Assembly (NCBI GenBank): GCA_035631615.1
Contig: DASQIK010000083.1
Location: 1-29,120 of the forward strand
Length of the DNA: 29,120 nt
Source of the DNA: UBA5189 sp035631615
GTDB taxonomy: Bacteria; Chloroflexota; Limnocylindria; Limnocylindrales; CSP1-4
Direction: 5' to 3'
The notes below the pieces were generated by a model. The model saw nothing but the letters and a program-made list of their open reading frames with translations. It was not told where the DNA came from and did no database searches. Made by a program: the position numbers and the translations under genes. This document shows positions 22,081 through 29,120 of this stretch, in pieces (position 1 is the stretch's first letter; each line of letters begins with the position of its first letter).

Positions 22081-23709
22081 GTGACGAACGTTCCCCGGGC
22101 GCTGCTCGCCATCGATTCCGGCGCGGCGACGACGTCGGTCGCGCTCATCGGCAAGCCCCACGACCGCTGGCGCCTGCTCGGCTCGCTGGCAGCGCCGGCG
22201 GGGACGCCGGCCGATGTCCTCGCGGCCGTCGTCGCCGACCGGCTGGTCACGGCCGATCTCGCTCTCGCCGATCACGTCGGCGTCTCCGGCACGAGCGTCG
22301 AGGACCTGCCGCGACTCGAGGCGACGAGCAGCCCGCCCGAGACCCTCGCCCTGTTCGGCGCATCGGTCCGTGCCGTCCGCCTGCTCGAGGCCGTTGCGGC
22401 GCGGACGCCATGGCGGATCCGGGCCGCCTCGCCCGAGAGCCACGACCCGCGCGAGATGACCGAGCTCGCCCTCCGGCCCGAGGTGACGGCCGTCCTCGTG
22501 GGCGCCGGCGACCCGCCGGGCCCGGACGAACGCGGCTGGCTCGACGACCTCGCCGGGCTCGTCGGCGCAGTCGCGCGGCGGCGACCGGAGCTGCGCGTGG
22601 TGCTCGCCGGTCCGATCGCCGAGCGTGCCGCCTGGGCGGAAGGCTTCGGCAGCCCCCTCGAGAGCAGCATGGAGCGCATCCTCGCGGCGCCGGCCATCGG
22701 CCTGCGGAGCGGCCCGGACGAGGAGCTCCGGGACATCCTCGACCGGCTGCTGCCCGGTGCTTCCGACGCGCGTCACATGTCGGTCCGGGCGGTGCTCTCC
22801 CTCGCCGACGCGCTCGACCGGCGAATCGAGCTGCTCGACATCGGGCTCGACGGGGCCGTTCGCGCACTGGCAGATCCTGGCGTCGCCGACCAGGGCCCGT
22901 CGGTCGTGGCCGTCCGCACCGCCCAGGGGGCGCTCGTGCCGCTCGACATCGACGATGCCGCGGTCGACTCGGTGCTCGCGTGGACCACCGGCAGCCTGGA
23001 TCGCCACCGCATGGGTGACCGGCTCCTGGACCTGCGCGCCCAGCCATGGGCCAATGCGGCGGGCGATGGCGCGCGGCTCCGGCTGGCGGCGGGGCGTGCG
23101 GCGCTGTCGCGGCTCGCGGAGCGCAGCCACGACATCGGCCAGATGGCCAGCCCGGACGTCACGATCGTCGCCGGCGGTGCCTTCGCGGTGGCACCGGCCC
23201 GCGCCGTCGCCATGGCGATCGCCGACACCATCCGCCGGCCCGGCGCAACGCAGCTCACCCTCGACCATGCGCGCCTCCTGGGGCCGGTCGGAACGATCGA
23301 CGACCCCGACGAGCGCCGCGACCTCATCGCCGACCTCGCCGACGACCTCCTGGCACCACTCGGCAGCCTCGTCGTCGTCGGCAGCGTGCCCACGTCCCGC
23401 CGGAGCGCCGGCCGGGCCGGCCGGCTCACCCTCGATGGCGACCGGCACGGCCGCCACGACCTGACCGGCGGCGACGTGGCCTTCGTCGACCTGCCGCCCG
23501 GTGACCAAGCGCTCGCGACGCTCGAGTTCCGTGACGCCGTTCGGATCGGGCATCGAGCGCGCCGCGTTGCGGTCCAGGTGTCGGGCGGGGTAGCCGGACT
23601 CGCGGTCGACCTGCGCGACGTGCCCCTGCGTCTGCCGGAGCGACGCGACCGCCGCCGGGCGGCCCTCGCCGAGTGGGGCCAGCTCGCCTGGCCGGACGAC
23701 GAGCGTTGA
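22081..23709 (+). CDS. MutL/GlmL-family ASKHA protein (glutamate mutase L-like)
   Basis: The family is named for MutL/GlmL, encoded beside the B12-dependent glutamate mutase and thought to serve it as an ATPase/chaperone. This 542-residue product starts with an actin-fold phosphate-1-like motif, LLAIDSGAATTSVAL (residues 8-22). A second actin-like half contains IELLDIGLDGAVRALADPG, then VTIVAGGAFAVAPARAVA (about 360-377) and LTLDHARLLGPVG. The C-terminal beta domain from about residue 475 (ATLEFRDAVRIG, VQVSGGVAGLAVDLRDVPL) is like that of Chloroflexota members I recall. The N-terminal lobe is shorter and more diverged than in typical roughly 600-residue homologues. No mutase S or E subunit gene is in the window, so its client is unknown. 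Confidence 0.8.
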   Translation: MTNVPRALLAIDSGAATTSVALIGKPHDRWRLLGSLAAPAGTPADVLAAVVADRLVTADLALADHVGVSGTSVEDLPRLEATSSPPETLALFGASVRAVRLLEAVAARTPWRIRAASPESHDPREMTELALRPEVTAVLVGAGDPPGPDERGWLDDLAGLVGAVARRRPELRVVLAGPIAERAAWAEGFGSPLESSMERILAAPAIGLRSGPDEELRDILDRLLPGASDARHMSVRAVLSLADALDRRIELLDIGLDGAVRALADPGVADQGPSVVAVRTAQGALVPLDIDDAAVDSVLAWTTGSLDRHRMGDRLLDLRAQPWANAAGDGARLRLAAGRAALSRLAERSHDIGQMASPDVTIVAGGAFAVAPARAVAMAIADTIRRPGATQLTLDHARLLGPVGTIDDPDERRDLIADLADDLLAPLGSLVVVGSVPTSRRSAGRAGRLTLDGDRHGRHDLTGGDVAFVDLPPGDQALATLEFRDAVRIGHRARRVAVQVSGGVAGLAVDLRDVPLRLPERRDRRRAALAEWGQLAWPDDER

Positions 23710-23716
23710 GCCGGCG

Positions 23717-24745
23717 ATGATCGACACCCCCACCGCCCCGGCCCTGGACGCCGGCCTCGAGCTCGTCGCGAAGCGATCTCTGCTGATCTCGCCGGTCGAC
23801 GCGTTCTTCGGGCTCGCGCCCGGTGATCGGCCGCTCGTCAAGACCGGGGAGGCGGTCGGCCGCGGCCAGCCGATCCTGGAGCAGTACCGGGACCGCCGCA
23901 CCATCGTCGTGACCGGCCAGGTCGCCGACGACGGACCGGGGGCGCCAGGCGATCGCCTGGCTGCGTCCGGGCGACGACCGAAGGGCGGAGAGCCGCGGCC
24001 CGGCGGCGAGCTGCTGTTCCGGAGGGGCGGCACGTGGCGCGTCGCCGGCGGCGACAATCCCGAGCCGATCGAGGCGCCCTTCGCCGGGGTCGTGCACGAC
24101 GTTCGGCCGGGCACCGGCGTCACGCTGCGCTCGGCCACGAGCGCGATCGTCGGCAGGTCGGTCCTGGCGGGCCCGGCGTGGGGCAAGCTCCATGTCGCGA
24201 CGGGCGCGGACGGCGAGGTGCGTGCGCAGCACGTCGACGTCGGGGCGGCCGGCGCGATCATCGTTGCCGGCGCGCGGATCGACGCGGAGGCGCTGACCCG
24301 CGCCCGCGCCGTGGGCATCCGCGGCGTCATCGTGGCCGCGCTCGGGATCAAGGAGCAGCGCGACTTCCTGGCCTCGGAGCGCCGCGGTCGCGCCGCGGTC
24401 CACGGGTTGCCGTCGTTCGGGATCCTGGTCCTCGACGGGGCCGGCCGGCGTCCGATCGCATCGTCGATGATGGCCCTGTTCGAGGCGCTCGAAGGCACGA
24501 TGGTCGCCATCGTCGGGAGTCCGCCGTCGCTCGTGATCGACGAGCCGGCAACCGACCTGCCGTTGCCGGCACACGGTATGGTGCGCGTTCGATCCGGTCC
24601 GCTCGCCGGCGCCGAAGGCACGTGGGCCGGGCTCGCGGGGCCGCGCCGCTTCCCGGCCGGCGTCACGCTCGAGGCCGCCCTCGTGCGGTTCGGCGGCCGG
24701 CCGCCGGTCGCGATCCCGATCGGCGACCTCGAACGATTTGCCTGA
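23717..24745 (+). CDS. Barrel-sandwich/KOW-like protein of unknown function, partner of the GlmL-like gene
   Basis: The 342-residue protein has several glycine-rich turn segments typical of biotinyl/lipoyl-like barrel-sandwich folds: VKTGEAVGRGQPILEQY (residues 41-57) and IEAPFAGVVHDVRPGTGV (about 117-134). A Rossmann-like middle part follows (AAGAIIVAGARIDAEALTRA, VGIRGVIVAALG). Near residue 288 a KOW-type motif, VRVRSGPLAGAEGTW, opens a small beta C-terminus ending IPIGDLERFA. No Lys in a biotin/lipoyl acceptor context (MKM/DK) is visible, so it is probably not a carrier domain. I recall similar proteins next to GlmL-like genes in other Chloroflexota. ATG 23717 is 7 bp after the GlmL-like stop. 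The stop overlaps tsaE by 8 bp. Confidence 0.8.
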   Translation: MIDTPTAPALDAGLELVAKRSLLISPVDAFFGLAPGDRPLVKTGEAVGRGQPILEQYRDRRTIVVTGQVADDGPGAPGDRLAASGRRPKGGEPRPGGELLFRRGGTWRVAGGDNPEPIEAPFAGVVHDVRPGTGVTLRSATSAIVGRSVLAGPAWGKLHVATGADGEVRAQHVDVGAAGAIIVAGARIDAEALTRARAVGIRGVIVAALGIKEQRDFLASERRGRAAVHGLPSFGILVLDGAGRRPIASSMMALFEALEGTMVAIVGSPPSLVIDEPATDLPLPAHGMVRVRSGPLAGAEGTWAGLAGPRRFPAGVTLEAALVRFGGRPPVAIPIGDLERFA

Positions 24746-25241
24746 TTCGCTCGAGCTCGTGAGCACGAGCCCGGAGGCCACCAGGGCGTTCGCGGCGCGG
24801 CTCGCCGCGGTTGCCGAGCCAGGCGATGTCCTGTGCCTGTGGGGCGACCTCGGCGCGGGCAAGACCGTGTTCGCGAAAGGCTTCGGCGCGGGACTCGGCG
24901 TGGCCGACACGATCCTCTCGCCGAGCTTCGTCCTGATGGGCGAATACGCGGGTCGGCTGCCGCTGTTCCACATCGACCTGTATCGGCTCGTCTCCGCCAA
25001 CGAGGCCGTCGACGGCGGCCTGCTCGACGACCGACAGACCACCGGGGTCGTCCTGATCGAGTGGCCGGATCGGCTCGGCGACGCCCTCCCGCCCGACCGC
25101 CTCGACGTCCGGATCGACGGCGCCGCTGACGAGCCCCGACGACTCCGGACTGTGGCGCATGGAGCCGGCCACGAACGGTATGCCGCTGCGGCGCTCGAGG
25201 CAGGCGCGCGGCCGATCGCCGCGGTCGCGAACGAGCGATGA
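24738..25241 (+). CDS. tsaE: tRNA t6A biosynthesis ATPase TsaE
   Basis: TsaE is the ATPase that works with TsaB and TsaD in adding threonylcarbamoyl to A37 of tRNA. The 167-residue product has the P-loop GDLGAGKT (residues 36-43, Lys42), the family motif SPSFVLMGEYAGRLPLFHID ending in LYRL, and VVLIEWPDRLGDALP. The start is TTG 24738, overlapping the previous gene by 8 bp; GTG 24759 is an alternative that would remove seven residues. A stretch of about 40 residues after the core is Ala-rich. It heads the tsaE-tsaB-rimI-tsaD block. Confidence 0.95.
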   Translation: MPDSLELVSTSPEATRAFAARLAAVAEPGDVLCLWGDLGAGKTVFAKGFGAGLGVADTILSPSFVLMGEYAGRLPLFHIDLYRLVSANEAVDGGLLDDRQTTGVVLIEWPDRLGDALPPDRLDVRIDGAADEPRRLRTVAHGAGHERYAAAALEAGARPIAAVANER

Positions 25242-25930
25242 GCGGGACACCCGGCTGGCTCCTCGCGATGGACACCGCGACGGCGACGATCGTCGTCGCC
25301 GCAGGCACGCTCGATGGCCGGCTCATCGTGGCCCGGGCGTTCGAGGCCCGCTACCGCCACTCGCAGGAGCTGCTGCCGACGGTCGTCGAGCTGATCAGCG
25401 AGGCCGGCCTTCGGCTCCCGGACCTTGCAGCGATCGTGGTCGGCACGGGGCCGGGCGCCTTCACCGGGCTGCGGGTCGGGCTTGCGACCGCCAAGACGCT
25501 CGCCCACGAGCTGCGCGTGCCGGTCATCGGCATCGCGAGCTCCGACGCGCTGCTGGCCGCGGCGGATGCCGGAGCCGTCCTGTGGTTGCCGTCCGGGCCG
25601 CGCGACCGGCTGTCGGTCACCGCCGGGCATGCGCCGGTCGTGGTTCCGGGGGCCGCCGACGCGTCGGTGACGACGCGCCCGGGTGACGGCAGCGACGCGA
25701 ACGCCGTCGCCGTGGACCTGGACGGGCGGGCGCCGGAGGGGGCACTGGCCCGCGGCCGCGCAACGGTCGAGGCGCTGCCCGCGAGCCTCGTCCGGCTGGG
25801 CGCCGCCCGGCTGGCGGCTGGCGACGTCGACGACCCGGAGCGGCTCGTGCCCCGCTACGCGAGCGCGCCGCGCGGCGCGGCCGAGGGCCAGGCGGAAGGA
25901 GCCGTGGCGTGGTCGCGCGACCCCCGGTAG
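25238..25930 (+). CDS. tsaB: tRNA t6A biosynthesis protein TsaB
   Basis: TsaB is the inactive TsaD paralogue that scaffolds the bacterial t6A complex. The 230-residue product opens LLAMDTATATIVVAAGTL, then RHSQELLPTVVELISEAGL and IVVGTGPGAFTGLRVGLATA, the most conserved TsaB segment. The ATG overlaps the tsaE stop (ATGA). The C-terminal half is Ala/Asp-rich and less conserved, as in the family. It lacks the HxxxH metal motif of TsaD, as expected. Confidence 0.96.
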   Translation: MSGTPGWLLAMDTATATIVVAAGTLDGRLIVARAFEARYRHSQELLPTVVELISEAGLRLPDLAAIVVGTGPGAFTGLRVGLATAKTLAHELRVPVIGIASSDALLAAADAGAVLWLPSGPRDRLSVTAGHAPVVVPGAADASVTTRPGDGSDANAVAVDLDGRAPEGALARGRATVEALPASLVRLGAARLAAGDVDDPERLVPRYASAPRGAAEGQAEGAVAWSRDPR

Positions 25931-26487
25931 CCCTCCGCATCGAGCCGATGACGCTCGATGACCTGCGCGCCGTCCACGCCATCGAGCGCGCCAGCTTCTC
26001 CGTGCCGTGGCCGGACGACGCGTACCGCAACGAGCTCCTCACCAACCGGCTCGCGAGCTACGTGGTCGCGCGCGCCGGCGACGTCGTCGTCGGCTTCGCC
26101 GGGCTGTGGGTCATGGTCGACGAGGCCCACGTCACGACGTTCGCCGTCGATCCCGGCTGGCGCCGGCGCGGGGTGGGGGAGCGGCTGCTCCTCGCGCTGC
26201 TCGACATCGCCGTGTCCCGTGGCGCCCGCGAGGCGACCCTCGAGGTCCGGCTCTCGAACATGCCCGCGCGGAGGCTGTACGAGAAGTACGGCTTCCGGCC
26301 CGTCGGGATCCGGCCGCGCTACTACTCCGACAACGGCGAGGACGCGCTGATCATGACCACGGACCCGCTCGCGTCGGGCGGGATGCGCGACCGCGTCGCG
26401 GCCCTCCGGGCGGCGCTCGACCAGCACCCGATCGACGCCGACGACGGACCCACGACCCCGCCGGATCGCCCGGAGTACCGCGGATGA
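25909..26487 (+). CDS. rimI: Ribosomal-protein-alanine N-acetyltransferase RimI
   Basis: A GNAT acetyltransferase that in E. coli modifies the N-terminus of ribosomal protein S18; its partner in this organism is assumed. The 192-residue product has the GNAT core LRIEPMTLDDLRAVHAIE, then FSVPWPDDAY, the acetyl-CoA motif RRRGVGERLL and the RimI end YYSDNGEDALIM. About 35 extra residues follow the core, with a Pro/Asp-rich end. GTG 25909 follows a strong GGAAGGAG tract and overlaps tsaB by 22 bp. The gene sits between tsaB and tsaD, a common arrangement. Confidence 0.94.
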   Translation: MVARPPVALRIEPMTLDDLRAVHAIERASFSVPWPDDAYRNELLTNRLASYVVARAGDVVVGFAGLWVMVDEAHVTTFAVDPGWRRRGVGERLLLALLDIAVSRGAREATLEVRLSNMPARRLYEKYGFRPVGIRPRYYSDNGEDALIMTTDPLASGGMRDRVAALRAALDQHPIDADDGPTTPPDRPEYRG

Positions 26488-27557
26488 CCAGTCCCGGCAC
26501 CGGCGGGCCGCTGCTGCTCGCGATCGAATCGTCGTGCGACGAGACGGGCATCGCGCTCGTCGAGGCGGGCAGCCGGATCCTGTCCAACGTGGTCGCGAGC
26601 CAGGTTGCGCTCCACGCGCCGTCCGGCGGCATCGTGCCCGAGGTCGCAGCGCGCGCCCACCTGCGCTGGATCCTGCCTGTCCTCGACGAAGCCTGGGCGG
26701 GCGCGGGCGCCACGTGGGACGACGTCGGCGCCGTCGCGGTCACCAGGGGCCCCGGCCTGGCCGGCTCGCTGCTCGTCGGGATCAACGTCGCCAAGACGCT
26801 GGCCTGGGTCCACGACAAGCCGCTGGTCGGGGTGAACCACCTCGAGGGCCACCTGTACGCGGCGTGGCTGCGCGACCCGGGCCAGCCGGACGGCGAGGCG
26901 CCCGCGTTCCCGCTGGTGGCGCTCGTCGTCTCGGGCGGGCACACCTTCCTCGTGGAGATGCCCGATCACCTCACCTACCGGCTGCTCGGCCAGACGGTCG
27001 ATGATGCGGCGGGTGAGGCGTTCGACAAGGTCGGGCGGCTGCTCGGCCTCGACTACCCGGGCGGCCCGGCGATCCAGCGCGCCGCCGACGGTGCGCGGCG
27101 CCACGACAGCGTCTTTCCACGCGCGTGGCTCGGCGATTCGTACGACTTCTCGTTCTCTGGGCTCAAGACGGCGGCGCGGCGGACGGTCGAGGCGGCCCGC
27201 GCGGACGCGGGCCTGCGCGAGCCGGAGGAGCAGCTGCCGCACATCGAGGTTGCCGAGCTCGCGTGGGGCTTCCAGGAGGCGGTCGTCGACGTGCTCGCCA
27301 CGAAGACGATCCGGGCGGCTCGCGCGGCGGGCGCGCGCTCGATCGTGCTCGGCGGCGGCGTCGCGGCCAATGGCGCGCTCCGGGCCCGGCTCGCGGGCGA
27401 GGCGGAGGCCCTTGGCGTGCCGCTCATCGTGCCGCGGCCCGGCCTGTGTACCGACAACGGGGCGATGATCGCCGCCGCCGGGGCGCGCCGGTTCGAGGCG
27501 GGCGAACGCTCGGGCCTGGATCTCGAGGCGACGCCGTCGCTGCCGCTCGCGCGGTGA
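26484..27557 (+). CDS. tsaD: tRNA N6-adenosine threonylcarbamoyltransferase TsaD
   Basis: Transfers threonylcarbamoyl from its AMP ester to tRNA A37. The 357-residue product shows AIESSCDETGIALVE at the start, GPGLAGSLLVGI, metal-binding His119 and His123 in NHLEGHLYAAW, SGGHTFLVE, DDAAGEAFDKVGRLLGL, FSFSGLKTA, GGGVAANGALR and metal-binding Asp324 in CTDNGAMIA. The start is ATG 26484, overlapping the rimI stop. The frame continues upstream through rimI, but this is not TsaD sequence. Length and motif set are complete. Confidence 0.98.
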   Translation: MTSPGTGGPLLLAIESSCDETGIALVEAGSRILSNVVASQVALHAPSGGIVPEVAARAHLRWILPVLDEAWAGAGATWDDVGAVAVTRGPGLAGSLLVGINVAKTLAWVHDKPLVGVNHLEGHLYAAWLRDPGQPDGEAPAFPLVALVVSGGHTFLVEMPDHLTYRLLGQTVDDAAGEAFDKVGRLLGLDYPGGPAIQRAADGARRHDSVFPRAWLGDSYDFSFSGLKTAARRTVEAARADAGLREPEEQLPHIEVAELAWGFQEAVVDVLATKTIRAARAAGARSIVLGGGVAANGALRARLAGEAEALGVPLIVPRPGLCTDNGAMIAAAGARRFEAGERSGLDLEATPSLPLAR

Positions 27558-28444
27558 CGATCGACCGACCGCCGCGCGCCCCACGCCTCGACCCGCTCGA
27601 GGTTCGCCGGACCCTGCGCCGCGAGGGATTGCGCGCGAGCCACTCGCGCTCCCAGAACTTCCTCGCCGATCCCGACGTGCTCGAATCGATCCTCGACCTT
27701 GCCGAGGTCGGCGAGGGCACACGGGTCCTCGAGATCGGGCCGGGACTCGGCATCCTGACGGGCGGCCTGCTCGCCGGCGGCGCCGAGGTCACCGCCGTCG
27801 AGCTCGACGGCAACCTCGCGGGCTACCTCCACGAGCACTTCGCGGCGCCGATCGAGTCCGGACGGCTGCACATGATCGGGGCAGACGCCCTCGATCTCGA
27901 CCTCCCGGACCTCGTGCCAGCCCCGTTTCGTGTCGTCGCCAACATCCCGTACCACATCACGAGCCCGCTCCTGCACCGCCTGCTCGAGCGGGCGCCGCGG
28001 CCGGAGCGGCTGGTGTTGATGGTCCAGGCCGAGGTCGCCGATCGATTGGCGGCCGCTCCAGGCCAGATGAGCTATCTGTCCGTGTTCGTGCAGGTGCACG
28101 CCGCGGTCCGGGTCGCGCTGCGGGTCCCGCCGGAGGCGTTCGAGCCCGCCCCCAGCGTCGCGTCGGCGGTCGTCGTGCTGGAGCCGCGCCCGGAGCCTGC
28201 CCTTCCCCAGGAGCGCCCCGAGGAGCTCTGGGGCCTCGTCCAGGCGGGCTTCCGCGAGCGCCGGAAGATGCTCCGGAATGTCCTGGCGCGGCAGCTCCGC
28301 GCCGGCCCGGACGGGGCGACGGGACCCCTGGTGGGGCAGGCGCGCGTGGATGCCGCGCTCGCCACGGCCGGGATCGCGGGCGATCGACGCCCCCAGACGC
28401 TGTCCGTCGAGGACTGGCTGCGGCTGCTCGAGGCGCTCCGGTGA
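27554..28444 (+). CDS. rsmA: 16S rRNA (adenine1518/1519-N6) dimethyltransferase RsmA
   Basis: Dimethylates two adenines in the 3' hairpin of 16S rRNA in late 30S assembly. The 296-residue product has SRSQNFLADPDVLESIL near the start, the SAM loop VLEIGPGLGILT, VTAVELDGNLAGYL, the catalytic NIPY at residues 130-133 followed by HITSP, and PPEAFEPAPSVASAVV. The C-terminal helical domain has FRERRKMLRNVL. The GTG start overlaps the tsaD stop (GTGA), and the frame is open further upstream without homology. It is followed by ispE with another 4-bp overlap. Confidence 0.97.
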   Translation: MTIDRPPRAPRLDPLEVRRTLRREGLRASHSRSQNFLADPDVLESILDLAEVGEGTRVLEIGPGLGILTGGLLAGGAEVTAVELDGNLAGYLHEHFAAPIESGRLHMIGADALDLDLPDLVPAPFRVVANIPYHITSPLLHRLLERAPRPERLVLMVQAEVADRLAAAPGQMSYLSVFVQVHAAVRVALRVPPEAFEPAPSVASAVVVLEPRPEPALPQERPEELWGLVQAGFRERRKMLRNVLARQLRAGPDGATGPLVGQARVDAALATAGIAGDRRPQTLSVEDWLRLLEALR

Positions 28445-29120
28445 GCCACGACGCGCTCGCGCCCGTCGTCCGGCTGGCGCCGGCGAAGCTGAACCTGACC
28501 TTGGCCGTGACCGGCCGCCGGCGGGACGGCTACCACGAGCTGCACTCGGTGATGGTCCCGCTCGGGCTCGCAGACCGGCTGAGCCTGGCGCCCGCCGTGG
28601 GGGGCGCCGACAGCCTGCATGTCGTTGGCGGCGCGGATGGCCGGACGCCGCTCGATCCAGCCGCGTTCAGCTCGGTGCTCCACGGCATTGCCGAGGCCCG
28701 GCGCGCCGTCGGTCGCGGCGCCGACGCGTTCCCGCTCGCGGCGCGACTCGAGAAGCGCATCCCGGTAGCCGCCGGCCTGGCCGGCGGGAGCAGCGACGCC
28801 GCAGCCGCCGTCGACGGCGCCCTCGAGGCCTGGTCCGCGGAGCTGTCGGCGGACGTTCGCCGGCGCGTGGCCGCGGCGATCGGCTCGGACGTGCCGTTCT
28901 TCCTCGCCGGTGGCCCGGCGCTCGTCGAGGGCCGCGGCGAGCAGGTCACACAGCTCAACGGGATCGCCGGCGAGCCACCGGGCGTGCTCCTGGTGACCCC
29001 TGCCGTCGAGGCGTCCACCCGCGCCGCCTTCGCGCTCTTCGACGACGACCCGACCGCCGCGCCGCCCCATCGCGGCTCCACGCGCCTGTCCTCGGAGCAC
29101 CTGGCCGCGGAGCTCGGGCC
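28441..29120 (+). CDS. ispE: 4-diphosphocytidyl-2-C-methyl-D-erythritol kinase IspE, 3'-partial
   Basis: Phosphorylates CDP-methylerythritol in the MEP isoprenoid pathway. GTG 28441 overlaps the rsmA stop (GTGA). The 226 visible codons include PAKLNLTLAVTGRRRDGYHE (Lys16, His32), the GHMP glycine-rich loop RIPVAAGLAGGSSDAAA (Asp119 is the likely catalytic base) and GSDVPFFLAGG. No stop is reached before the window ends, so the C-terminal part is missing. The usual Asn-rich NLVxRA segment before the loop reads SSVLHGIAEARRAVG here, a mild divergence. rsmA-ispE is a frequent bacterial pair. Confidence 0.95.
   Translation, partial: MSHDALAPVVRLAPAKLNLTLAVTGRRRDGYHELHSVMVPLGLADRLSLAPAVGGADSLHVVGGADGRTPLDPAAFSSVLHGIAEARRAVGRGADAFPLAARLEKRIPVAAGLAGGSSDAAAAVDGALEAWSAELSADVRRRVAAAIGSDVPFFLAGGPALVEGRGEQVTQLNGIAGEPPGVLLVTPAVEASTRAAFALFDDDPTAAPPHRGSTRLSSEHLAAELG

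Noticed and set aside
26007..26483. Upstream extension of TsaD through rimI
   Set aside because: The residues are an out-of-frame reading of rimI; ATG 26484 precedes the conserved AIESSCDETG start.
27125..27553. Upstream extension of RsmA through tsaD
   Set aside because: Same reason: Arg/Gly-rich shadow sequence; GTG 27554 fits the family start and the overlap pattern.
1..29120. Insertion sequences, integrases, phage genes or defence systems
   Set aside because: All recognised genes are core translation, envelope and tRNA-modification genes in conserved order and uniform composition; no transposase or integrase motif was seen.

Overview
This 29.1-kb window is very GC-rich (about 70% by eye), has every recognised gene on the + strand, and is almost entirely coding. 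It is a chromosomal core region, with no sign of mobile DNA, tRNA, rRNA or CRISPR. The gene content and style suggest a Chloroflexota bacterium, perhaps of a Limnocylindria/Ellin6529-like lineage; this placement is an inference from GC content, the cdaA-cdaR-glmM-glmS block and a Chloroflexota-style MutL/GlmL gene cluster, not a measured phylogeny.

Region 1 (1-7000) is the distal half of the spc operon: rplE (5' end cut by the window edge), rpsN, rpsH, rplF, rplR, rpsE, rpmD, rplO, secY, adk and map. Several large-subunit proteins carry long low-complexity tails: an Ala/Pro-rich N-terminal extension with a 5-copy 15-bp tandem repeat on L5, a 90-residue acidic-then-Ala/Lys/Pro tail on L15, and a 47-residue tail on L30. 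The L30 tail overlaps a dispersed repeat that recurs in the secY-adk spacer.

Region 2 (7000-11920) begins at a likely promoter and is the alpha-operon type block: infA, rpmJ (37 codons, TTG start), rpsM, rpsK, rpsD, rpoA, rplQ, truA, rplM and rpsI. S14, S4 and L36 are all of the zinc-binding (Cys-rich) type.

Region 3 (11990-22064) holds a TPR protein, then the cyclic-di-AMP/amino-sugar module cdaA-cdaR-glmM-glmS, then acpS, an ADP-dependent NAD(P)H-hydrate dehydratase, alanine racemase and a 96-residue conserved-looking protein. The theme is supply of cell-envelope precursors (glucosamine-6-P, glucosamine-1-P, D-Ala) together with c-di-AMP control. The alanine racemase appears to start at CTG within a 4-bp CTGA overlap.

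Region 4 (22069-29120) starts at another likely promoter and is one tightly overlapped run: a MutL/GlmL-like ASKHA protein, a barrel-sandwich/KOW protein of unknown function, tsaE, tsaB, rimI, tsaD (tRNA t6A synthesis), rsmA and ispE (cut by the right edge).

Four genes (TPR gene, cdaA, glmS, glmL-like) have a TAnnnT box ending 6-9 nt before the start codon, which suggests leaderless or nearly leaderless transcripts. The best candidate for an undescribed system is the GlmL-like/96-residue/barrel-sandwich-KOW trio, which occurs here without any visible B12-dependent mutase and is coupled to the t6A genes.
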